Assembly (NCBI GenBank): GCA_038233815.1
Contig: JBBSVE010000178.1
Span: 1-5,833 of the forward strand
Source of the DNA: JBBSVE01 sp038233815
Lineage (GTDB): Bacteria > Pseudomonadota > Alphaproteobacteria > Rhodobacterales > Rhodobacteraceae
Reading direction: 5' to 3'
DNA: 5,833 bases
A program made the position numbers and the translations under genes. The notes under the pieces were generated by a model. It made no database searches and was not told where the DNA came from. It was given only the letters and a program-made list of their open reading frames with translations. Positions 1 through 4,961 of this stretch are shown piece after piece. Every line of letters begins with the position of its first letter. The stretch's first letter is position 1.

Positions 1-1
1 G

Positions 2-97
2 CTCGAACGCCTCGTCAGCGCAGTGCTGGTCGAGATCGACGACAAGTGGGCCGCCGACACCAAGGCCTACATCAAATGGGAATGCCAGGATGCGTGA
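2..97 (+). pseudogene. IS256-family (mutator-type) transposase, C-terminal fragment
   Basis: The plus-strand frame beginning at base 2 is open to a TGA at 95-97 and gives about 31 residues, including RLVSAVLVEIDDKWAADTKA and then a Y-I-K-W-E tail. This matches the usual C-terminal end of IS256/mutator-type DDE transposases, where a helix of the form RL-x-G-A-x-L-x-E-x-(N/D)-D-E/K-W is followed by a short tail with an aromatic residue. Only the extreme end lies in the window. The catalytic DDE residues are upstream of base 1, so I cannot tell whether the gene is intact outside the window; within it there is no visible damage. The assignment rests on a short stretch recognised by pattern, so the family is likely but not certain. 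Confidence 0.6.
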
Positions 98-140
98 TCA
101 CGCCGTCGCCGAAAGTCCAGACACCAGGTTGCTCAATCAA
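98..140 (+). other. Probable right-end segment of the IS256-family element
   Basis: This short stretch lies between the transposase stop codon and the point at about 141 where IS5-family coding sequence begins on the other strand. IS256-family elements usually carry only a few tens of bases between the transposase stop and the terminal inverted repeat, so this segment probably contains that repeat and the junction. The other end is outside the window, so the repeat cannot be confirmed and the exact boundary is inferred from where IS5 similarity stops. Confidence 0.35.
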
Positions 141-335
141 CAGGACCTTCATCGTCAGGCAGGTCTGAATGGCAGGATCGCTGTAGACGGGCTGCCGGCC
201 CCCCTTGCCGGTGGGCTTCGCCGCCCACGTCATGTCAGGATCAAACCAGATCGTCAGCGCGCCCGGGCGCTTGAGCGCCTCATTGTAGGTGGGCCAGGTC
301 TGCGTTTTGTAGATCGCTGTCTTCGGTCTGCTCAT
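141..335 (-). pseudogene. IS5-family transposase, N-terminal 65 codons only
   Basis: The frame starts at ATG 335-333 with MSRPKTAIYKTQTWPTYNEA and continues through LTIWFDPDMTWAA, GRQPVYSD and AIQTCLTMKVL. This is the characteristic N-terminal region (DUF4096-like DNA-binding part) of IS5-family transposases, which normally run to roughly 280-330 residues. After the KVL at about residue 65 the usual continuation (FGMALRQTTGF or similar) is absent. The frame instead runs through unrelated sequence to a stop near base 72, so the last 22 residues of the open frame are not transposase. The catalytic DDE triad is entirely missing. The break coincides with the end of the IS256-type segment on the opposite strand, which suggests an insertion or deletion at that point. 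Confidence 0.85.
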
Positions 336-340
336 CTGCC

Positions 341-373
341 CCAGCTGTCACGCTGGATTCACAAGATGAATCC
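341..373 (-). promoter_or_regulatory. Two overlapping hairpins in the IS5 transposase leader
   Basis: Two perfect inverted repeats lie between the IS5 end and the transposase start codon at 335. The first is GGATTCA (355-361), five bases, TGAATCC (367-373). The second is CCAGC (341-345), six bases, GCTGG (352-356). They share bases 355-356, so only one can fully form at a time. On the minus strand the second ends five bases before the ATG and includes part of the G-rich stretch that would serve as ribosome binding site. Many IS elements hide their start region in such structures to silence read-through transcripts. That role is an inference here, and the element is dead anyway. Confidence 0.45.
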
Positions 374-383
374 CCTCAGGCTA

Positions 384-399
384 TTTGTGCAACAGAGCC
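384..399 (-). repeat. IS5-family terminal inverted repeat
   Basis: On the minus strand this reads GGCTCTGTTGCACAAA, the outer end of the IS5-type element; base 399 is the inferred boundary with the interrupted IS3 sequence. The partner repeat is not in the window, so the identification rests on recognition of the motif and on its correct placement 48 bases upstream of an IS5-type transposase start. Confidence 0.8.
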
Positions 400-592
400 G
401 TTGAGATCGCCGTGGGAACGCCACACCGCTACCCGACGCCGCCACCATCTTTGGCTTCATCGCCGGATGGTTCGAGGACGACAACGAAAACTACCCGCAT
501 TCGGAGTCGAAGATGAGCGCGTCGCACGAGGTCAACGCAGGCCAAATCATAACCGCCTGAGTATCCGATAAAACGGGGGAGGAATCAGTTCA
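400..592 (+). mobile_element. IS3-family insertion sequence remnant (right end)
   Basis: From the IS5 boundary at 399 to about 592 the plus strand holds the end of an IS3-type orfB followed by what looks like the element's right terminus. The last bases, AAACGGGGGAGGAATCAGTT then CA at 591-592, end in CA, as expected for IS3-family elements (5'-TG...CA-3'), and carry the G-rich stretch often seen in their terminal repeats. The left part of this element is absent or lies beyond the IS5 and IS256 remnants, outside the window. The boundary at 592 is inferred from the terminal CA and the loss of recognisable sequence beyond; no partner repeat or target duplication can be checked. Confidence 0.6.
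408..560 (+). pseudogene. IS3-family transposase OrfB, decayed C-terminal fragment
   Basis: The plus-strand frame from 408 to a TGA at 558-560 reads PLPDAATIFGFIAGWFEDDN, then ENYPHSESKM and SASHEVNAGQ. It matches the end of IS3-family OrfB integrases, where an aromatic W-x-(E/D)-(D/E)-Y-N-x-x-x-P-H-S/R segment is followed by L-K-M-(R/L)-S-P-R-E-F-I. Here the usual SPREF has become SASHEV, and the expected GL before KM is ES, so the copy has drifted. An in-frame stop at 402-404, next to the IS5 end, closes the frame upstream. Only the C-terminal strands after the catalytic glutamate region are present, so this piece has no function of its own. Confidence 0.72.
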
Positions 593-640
593 CGTTTCCG
601 ACGCAGGCCCATCTGCCTACATACCAAGCCCGCCGACCCT
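593..640. other. Short spacer between IS3 end and regulator stop codon
   Basis: These 48 bases separate the inferred IS3 terminus from the stop codon of the minus-strand regulator gene. I see no gene here and no rho-independent terminator: the best inverted repeat is a four-base stem (GCAG at 603-606, CTGC at 613-616) with no U-run after it in the direction of transcription. If the operon had its own terminator, it may have been displaced or removed by the IS activity. Confidence 0.5.
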
Positions 641-1630
641 TCAGCCTTCGTCCAGCAACGCCCGGGCAGTCTGTTCGTCTGTGATAAGCGTCGTCACGGC
701 AAGCGTCGCGAGAGACGCGCGGAGCGCCACGATCTTCTCCCGCCCGCCGGAGATCATCACCCTCTCCGGCGCGCGGCGCAGGTTCGCGAGCTTGACCGAA
801 ATCGCGCGCTCGTTGACCTCGTGCGCGACCGCGCGGCCCTGTGCGTCGATAAAATTATAGAGCACGTCGCCCACCGCACCCGCCTCGATCAGCGAGCGGC
901 GGTCGGCCTCGGACAGATAGCCGGTGCGGTAGCTCGTGGTGAGCGTCGAGATGCCGCCGACCGACAGGAGCGCCATGTCGAGCTTGTCGGCCATCTCGAA
1001 GATCGCGGCCAGTCCGCACCGCTCCAGCAACGCATGCTTCGTCTCCACGCTGTCCACGACCGCGGGCGCGGGGATCAGAAAGCCTTCGCCCTGAAAAAGC
1101 TCGGCAAATTTCCATGCGAACTCGGCAGGGTTGAAGCGGCGGGCGGCGGCGATCCCGCCCAGAAGGGAGATCACGCGGAAATCAGCGAGCGTGCGGCCCT
1201 CGATGAACGGCAGCATGGTGTGCAGCGTCCGCCCCCAGCCGACGCCGACCGTCATGCCGGGCCGGAGTTCGGCCGAAATGAAGGCCCCGGCCGCCGCGGC
1301 GATCACGCGGACCGGATCGCCCTCGGGGTCGTCGAAGGGGGCCACGACGACGCGGCGGATGCCGAATCCCGTCTCCAGCGCACGCTCCAGCCGCACGAGG
1401 TCCGAGAGCGGCGACGAGATCGTGATCCGCACCTCGTTGCGCCGTTTCGCATCGGCCAGAAGCCGCACCACCATCACGCGGTTGATGTCCAGATGCTGGG
1501 CAATGTCGTTCTGCGTCATCCCCTCGACATGGTAGAGCCAGACCGCCCGGGCGCGCAAGCGGTCGGCTTCGTTCGCGCCGCCCTCCAGCGTCGCGGACAG
1601 GCGCGGGGACAGGCGACTGCGCTCCGTCAT
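641..1630 (-). CDS. SorC/DeoR-type sugar-binding transcriptional regulator
   Basis: The predicted protein of 329 residues has an N-terminal helix-turn-helix at about residues 26-62 (VEGMTQNDIAQHLDINR), followed by the large effector-binding domain of the SorC family (Pfam sugar-binding domain, PF04198), about 75-325. Family landmarks are visible: GVGWGRTL at 129-136, SLLGG at 155-159, GAVGDVLYNFID at 251-262, GGREK at 295-299 and a C-terminal LITDEQTARALL at 315-326. Length is normal for the family. These proteins usually bind phosphorylated sugars or sugar derivatives and control neighbouring catabolic genes. The start is ATG 1630-1628, which overlaps the TGA of the preceding E2 gene as ATGA; the frame stays open to an ATG at 1690, but that would bury the first 20 residues in the E2 gene and add nothing conserved. 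As last gene of the operon it probably senses a pathway intermediate and controls its own operon; the effector is unknown. Confidence 0.92.
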   Translation of the reverse strand: MTERSRLSPRLSATLEGGANEADRLRARAVWLYHVEGMTQNDIAQHLDINRVMVVRLLADAKRRNEVRITISSPLSDLVRLERALETGFGIRRVVVAPFDDPEGDPVRVIAAAAGAFISAELRPGMTVGVGWGRTLHTMLPFIEGRTLADFRVISLLGGIAAARRFNPAEFAWKFAELFQGEGFLIPAPAVVDSVETKHALLERCGLAAIFEMADKLDMALLSVGGISTLTTSYRTGYLSEADRRSLIEAGAVGDVLYNFIDAQGRAVAHEVNERAISVKLANLRRAPERVMISGGREKIVALRASLATLAVTTLITDEQTARALLDEG

Positions 1631-2961
1631 CCGGGGCGGTCGGTCGCGAGGAGCAGACGCGCCACGATCGGTGCGACCCTGCCGGGGCATTCGATCTGGG
1701 GGATATGGCCGGCATCACTGAGCAGATGGACGGCATTGTCGCCACCCGCCGCGATCCCTTGCGCGAAGGGCAGGATCGCGTCCTTCCGCCCCCAGATGAT
1801 CTGCGCGGGCAGAGTCAGCCGCTGGATGGCCGGGCGCAGGTCGAAGGCCTGCACCCCGTCGGGAAAGAGCGCGTCCGCCATCGCCGCCTGACAGGCGCGC
1901 AAGGCCGGATCTCGGCGCGGTGCCATGGCGGCACGGACGTAGTCGTCGCCGATCGCATCCGGGTGGGCCGTCAGGCGGCGCAGCCATGGCGCGAGGCTCT
2001 CCACCCGGCTGGCACGGACGATTCCGTCGATGGTCGCCGCATCGATCTGGGGGCCGAGCCCGGCCGGCGCGATGAGGCTCAGCCCCGCGACCTTTCGGGC
2101 GCGGATGTCGGCAATGGCGAGCGCGAGTGCACCGCCGAGGGAATGGCCGACGATATGGACGCGGTCCAGATCGCGGGTCGCGTCATCGAACGCCTCGACC
2201 AGCATCCGGGCAAGGGCTGCGAAGCCGTCGATCCTGCGGCGCGGAGATGTCCCGTGGCCCGGCAGGTCAATGCGGATCAGCGGACGCCCTGCGCCGAGCG
2301 CCTTTTCCAGAGGCGCCCACGACGGGCTGTCTGCGGTGAAGCCGTGGATCAGCACGACCGGCATGCCGCGGCCCTTCCGCCGGGTGACGGACAGCGGGCC
2401 ACTTTGCGGCGACCAGCCCGGCACGGGCGCGCTGGCCCCTGCGCGGTCCGCCTGCATGGCGGCGGCGACATCCGCCGCCTGCAGACGCCCGTTCGGACCG
2501 CTTCCCCGGATCGTTTCCAAAGACAGACCGGCCTCGCGCGCCGCCTTCCGTGCGGCGGGGGTGGCACGGACCCTGACCCCCGCGCCCGGCGCGGGGTCTT
2601 CGGTTTCCCCAATCTCCGCGGTGTCAGGATCAGACGGGCGCTCCTGTCCGCGATCCTGCGGCATCGTCTCTGCGACAGGGCCCGGCGCACCGGCGGCTGC
2701 GGGGGGCGGTCCCACATCCTCGCCCTCGGCGTAGATCCAGGCGACGGCGGCACCCACGGCCACCCGGTCGCCCGGCTGCGCGGCGATGTGGTGGAGAAGG
2801 CCGGACGCAGGGGCCTCCACCTCCATCGCGGCCTTGTCGGTCTCGATGTCGAAGAGGGCGGCACCCTTTTCCACGGTCTCGCCTTCGGCCACATGCCAGA
2901 CGGCGATCGTGCCGTGGGTCATGTCCATGTCTACCTTGGGCAGGATCACCTCGACCGGCAC
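1627..2961 (-). CDS. AcoC-like E2: lipoyl domain, E3-binding domain and alpha/beta-hydrolase
   Basis: Predicted E2 component (444 residues) of the 2-oxoacid/acetoin-type dehydrogenase complex. Domains in order: a biotinyl/lipoyl domain at about 2-78, with lipoylation site Lys43 in DIETDKAAMEVEAP; an acidic, Pro/Ala-rich linker; a peripheral subunit-binding domain at 131-170 (RATPAARKAAREAG, then GSGPNGRL); and an alpha/beta-hydrolase fold from about 198 to the end. The hydrolase has HGF at 206-208, nucleophile elbow GHSLGG with Ser274, and a likely triad completed by Asp394 (GRKDAILP) and His419 (DAGHIP). The normal E2 acyltransferase domain, with its H-x-x-x-D-G motif, is absent. This architecture is that of AcoC of acetoin dehydrogenase, although as I recall AcoC proteins are nearer 370 residues and the E3-binding domain is not always evident. 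The start chosen is GTG 2961-2959 (reads V-PVEVILPKVDMDM), four bases after the E1-beta stop; homologues begin at this point. ATG codons at residues 12 and 14 are too far in, as they would cut the lipoyl domain. The true substrate of the complex is uncertain. Confidence 0.88.
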   Translation of the reverse strand: MPVEVILPKVDMDMTHGTIAVWHVAEGETVEKGAALFDIETDKAAMEVEAPASGLLHHIAAQPGDRVAVGAAVAWIYAEGEDVGPPPAAAGAPGPVAETMPQDRGQERPSDPDTAEIGETEDPAPGAGVRVRATPAARKAAREAGLSLETIRGSGPNGRLQAADVAAAMQADRAGASAPVPGWSPQSGPLSVTRRKGRGMPVVLIHGFTADSPSWAPLEKALGAGRPLIRIDLPGHGTSPRRRIDGFAALARMLVEAFDDATRDLDRVHIVGHSLGGALALAIADIRARKVAGLSLIAPAGLGPQIDAATIDGIVRASRVESLAPWLRRLTAHPDAIGDDYVRAAMAPRRDPALRACQAAMADALFPDGVQAFDLRPAIQRLTLPAQIIWGRKDAILPFAQGIAAGGDNAVHLLSDAGHIPQIECPGRVAPIVARLLLATDRPG

Positions 2962-2965
2962 GGGC

Positions 2966-3961
2966 TCAGACCCCCCCCCGCGCCAGACGGCGGGCGGCGG
3001 CGAGGATCGTGTCGGACTGCGGCACCGCCGCGCGCTCCAGATCGGGATTGTAGGGAATCGGCGCCTCCGCCCCGCCCAGCCGCAGGATCGGCGCGTCGAG
3101 AAAATCGAACGCATCGCTTTCGGCGACCATGGCGCTGATCTCCGCACCGACACCGTAGCTTTTGACGCCCTCATAGACGACCAGCAGACGCCCCGTCTTT
3201 CGCACCGAGGCGAGGATCGTCTCCCGGTCCACGGGCCGGATCGAACGGAGGTCGATCACCTCGGCCTCGATCCCATCCCCGGCGAGCGTCTCGGCGGCCT
3301 CCAGCGCGCGGTGGACCATGATCGAGCCCGCCACGATCGTGAGATCGCTCCCCTTGCGGCGCACGGCGGCCTTGCCGATGGGGGTGGTGTAGTGGCCCTC
3401 CGGCACCGGACCCTTCATCTTGTAGAGCAGCTTGTGTTCGAAGATCAGCACCGGGTCGGGATCGGCAAGGGCGGCCAGAAGCATCCCCTTGACATCTTCG
3501 GGCGTGGAGGGCTGGATCACCTTCAGCCCCGGCACATGGCCGAACCACGCCTCGAGGCTCTGGCTGTGCTGCGCCGCCGCCCCGGTGCCGGACCCGGCGG
3601 GCATGCGGAAAACCACCGGCACCGACGCCTCGCCGCCCAGCATGTAGCGCAGTTTGGCCGCCTGATTGACGATCTGTTCCATCGCGAGCGTGGCAAAATC
3701 GGAGAACTGGAACTCGAACACCGGCTTCAGCCCGGTCAGCGCGGCCCCCACCGCGACGCCCGCGCCGCCCAGCTCGGAGATCGGCGTGTCCATCACGCGC
3801 TCCGCGCCGAACCGCTCCACCAGATCGCCGGTGACGCCGAAGGCGCCGCCGTAGACGCCAATATCCTCGCCCATCAGGATCACGGCGGGATCGGCCTCCA
3901 TCGCCATCGCCAGACCTTCGCGGATCGCCTCGGCGTAGCTGAGGGTGCGGGGCTCGGTCAC
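2966..3961 (-). CDS. 2-oxoacid/acetoin-type dehydrogenase E1 component, beta subunit
   Basis: The predicted 331-residue protein is the beta half of a heterotetrameric ThDP-dependent E1 (AcoB/PdhB type). The pyrimidine-binding transketolase domain covers about 6-180 and the C-terminal transketolase domain about 200-325. Visible landmarks are GEDIGVYGGAFG at 31-42, the ThDP-contacting glutamate Glu63 in DTPISE, QHSQSLEAWF at 131-140 with His132, VIQPSTPEDVKG at 148-159, and IDLRSIRPVDRETIL at 236-250. Length fits the family. The start is GTG 3961-3959, overlapping the alpha-subunit TGA as GTGA. It is preceded by GAGG at 3972-3969 with seven bases of spacing, a good ribosome binding site. The frame remains open upstream to 4213, but that region translates to Arg-rich nonsense opposite the alpha-subunit frame. 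Together with the alpha subunit it would decarboxylate or cleave the substrate and hand an acyl group to the lipoyl arm of the E2 encoded next. Confidence 0.94.
   Translation of the reverse strand: MTEPRTLSYAEAIREGLAMAMEADPAVILMGEDIGVYGGAFGVTGDLVERFGAERVMDTPISELGGAGVAVGAALTGLKPVFEFQFSDFATLAMEQIVNQAAKLRYMLGGEASVPVVFRMPAGSGTGAAAQHSQSLEAWFGHVPGLKVIQPSTPEDVKGMLLAALADPDPVLIFEHKLLYKMKGPVPEGHYTTPIGKAAVRRKGSDLTIVAGSIMVHRALEAAETLAGDGIEAEVIDLRSIRPVDRETILASVRKTGRLLVVYEGVKSYGVGAEISAMVAESDAFDFLDAPILRLGGAEAPIPYNPDLERAAVPQSDTILAAARRLARGGV
2971..2979 (-). repeat. G9 homopolymer at the end of the E1-beta gene
   Basis: Nine consecutive G residues in the coding strand form the last codons of the E1-beta gene, immediately before its TC-TGA ending. 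The E2 reading frame is open through the same tract, so a change of one base less (or two more) would run E1-beta straight into E2. The tract lies nine bases before the E2 GTG start, and no better purine-rich ribosome binding site is present there. Confidence 0.8.
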
Positions 3962-4959
3962 GGGGCGGCCTCGGCATGGACGTAGCGCGTGACCTCGCCC
4001 GTGTCGGGTGCGGGGCCGGATTTGGCAAAGGCGATGGCCTCCTCGACCTCGGTGACGGCGGCGGCCGCGACGGAGTCCGCACCGGCCTCGTCGAGGATCC
4101 CGTGCGCGATCAGTTCCGCACGGAAATGCGCGATCGGGTCGCGCGTCATCCAGTCCTCGATCTCCTCCTTGGTGCGGTAGCGGTTGCGGTCGGATTTGGA
4201 ATGGCCGCGCCACCGGTAGGTCAGGTTCTCCACCAGCGACGGCCCCTCCCCCGACCGCGCCCGCGCGATGGCACCGTGCACCGCTTCGGCCACGGCGGAG
4301 AAGTCATTGCCGTCGACCGTGAGGCCCGGCATCGCATAGGCCGCGGCACGGTCGGCGATCCGGGGCACGGCGGTCGAGCGTTCGACCGAGGTGGACATGC
4401 CGTAGCGGTTGTTCTCGCACACGAAGACGACCGGCAGTTTCCAGAGCGCGGCCATGTTCAGCGCCTCGTGGAACGCGCCCTCGTTGTTCGCGCCGTCGCC
4501 GAAAAAGCAGATCGTGACGTCCGCCCGGCCCAGCCGCTTAGCCGACAGAGCAGCCCCCACCGCAATCGGCAGACCGCCCCCGACGATCCCGTTCGCGCCG
4601 AGGTTTCCGGTCGCCACGTCCGCGATGTGCATCGAGCCGCCGCGCCCGTGGCAATAGCCCGTTTCCTTGCCGAAGAACTCCGCGAACATCCGGCCCACGT
4701 CCGCGCCCTTGGCGATGCAATGGCCGTGGCCGCGATGGGTGGAGGTGATCTTGTCGCTGTCGGAAAGCTCGATGCAGGAGGCGACCGCACTCGCCTCCTG
4801 CCCGATGGAAAGGTGCATCGTGCCGTGGATCAGGCCGCGCGTGTAGCTGTCCTCCGCGCCCTCCTCGAAGCGGCGGATCAGATACATCTTGCGCAAGGCC
4901 TCGCGCAGCGTCTCGGGCGGGTAGGTGCGGACCGCGAAGGGCCGGTTGTCGGCGTCCAT
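3958..4959 (-). CDS. 2-oxoacid/acetoin-type dehydrogenase E1 component, alpha subunit
   Basis: The predicted 333-residue protein belongs to the PdhA/AcoA family of ThDP-dependent E1 alpha subunits. Landmarks in order: MYLIRRFEEGAEDSY at 25-39, GTMHLSIGQEA at 46-56, THRGHGH at 74-80, GRGGSMHIAD at 105-114, the ThDP/Mg-binding motif starting GDGANNEGAFHEALNMA at 154-170 and closing with CENN at 181-184, and the YRWRGHSKSD loop at 248-257. All expected cofactor residues appear present, so the enzyme should be active. I chose ATG 4959-4957, with GGGG at 4971-4968 eight bases upstream. A TTG at 4965-4963 would add two residues (M-S) and overlap the preceding stop, but leaves only two bases between it and that G-run. 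The gene starts two bases after the SAF oxidoreductase stop and ends in a four-base overlap with the beta subunit. Closest by look to acetoin dehydrogenase and broad alphaproteobacterial ThDP dehydrogenases rather than to housekeeping PdhA; the substrate is not determined. Confidence 0.94.
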   Translation of the reverse strand: MDADNRPFAVRTYPPETLREALRKMYLIRRFEEGAEDSYTRGLIHGTMHLSIGQEASAVASCIELSDSDKITSTHRGHGHCIAKGADVGRMFAEFFGKETGYCHGRGGSMHIADVATGNLGANGIVGGGLPIAVGAALSAKRLGRADVTICFFGDGANNEGAFHEALNMAALWKLPVVFVCENNRYGMSTSVERSTAVPRIADRAAAYAMPGLTVDGNDFSAVAEAVHGAIARARSGEGPSLVENLTYRWRGHSKSDRNRYRTKEEIEDWMTRDPIAHFRAELIAHGILDEAGADSVAAAAVTEVEEAIAFAKSGPAPDTGEVTRYVHAEAAP

Positions 4960-4961
4960 GC

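Larger units (their letters stand above)
141..399 (-). mobile_element. IS5-family insertion sequence, truncated (left end only)
   Basis: Read on the minus strand, the element begins at 399 with the 16-base terminal repeat GGCTCTGTTGCACAAA, a familiar end of IS5-family elements in Alphaproteobacteria. It continues through a leader of about 48 bases to the transposase start at 335, and loses IS5 similarity after about codon 65, at 141. About three quarters of the element, including the catalytic core and the other terminal repeat, is missing from the window. On its left it meets the IS256-type end, and on its right it interrupts IS3-type coding sequence. It therefore appears to be an IS5 copy inserted into an IS3 copy and then itself interrupted or cut. 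It cannot encode active transposase. Confidence 0.85.

Noticed and set aside
72..140. Last 22 codons of the minus-strand frame that continues the IS5 transposase fragment
   Set aside because: Similarity to IS5 transposases stops at about residue 65; the rest is read-through into the IS256-type end and the antisense of its coding sequence.
90..404. Plus-strand frame of 104 codons across the IS remnants
   Set aside because: It runs antisense to the IS5 transposase fragment and crosses the inferred junctions of all three IS elements; no conserved content.
603..616. GCAG/CTGC inverted repeat after the regulator as a terminator
   Set aside because: Four-base stem only, no U-run on the minus strand, so not a credible rho-independent terminator.
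2962..3174. Upstream extension of the E2 frame to an ATG at 3174
   Set aside because: It would put 71 unconserved residues before the lipoyl domain, all overlapping E1-beta; the lipoyl domain begins right at the GTG at 2961.
3962..4213. Upstream extension of the E1-beta frame to an ATG at 4213
   Set aside because: The added 84 residues are Arg-rich and unconserved, and overlap the alpha subunit extensively; the GTG at 3961 has a good GAGG site and a GTGA overlap.
1627..4959. Firm naming of the complex as acetoin dehydrogenase (acoABC) or pyruvate dehydrogenase
   Set aside because: Architecture matches AcoABC, but no AcoX, AcoR or acetoin-linked gene is in view, and the SorC and SAF context points elsewhere; gene symbols were left empty.
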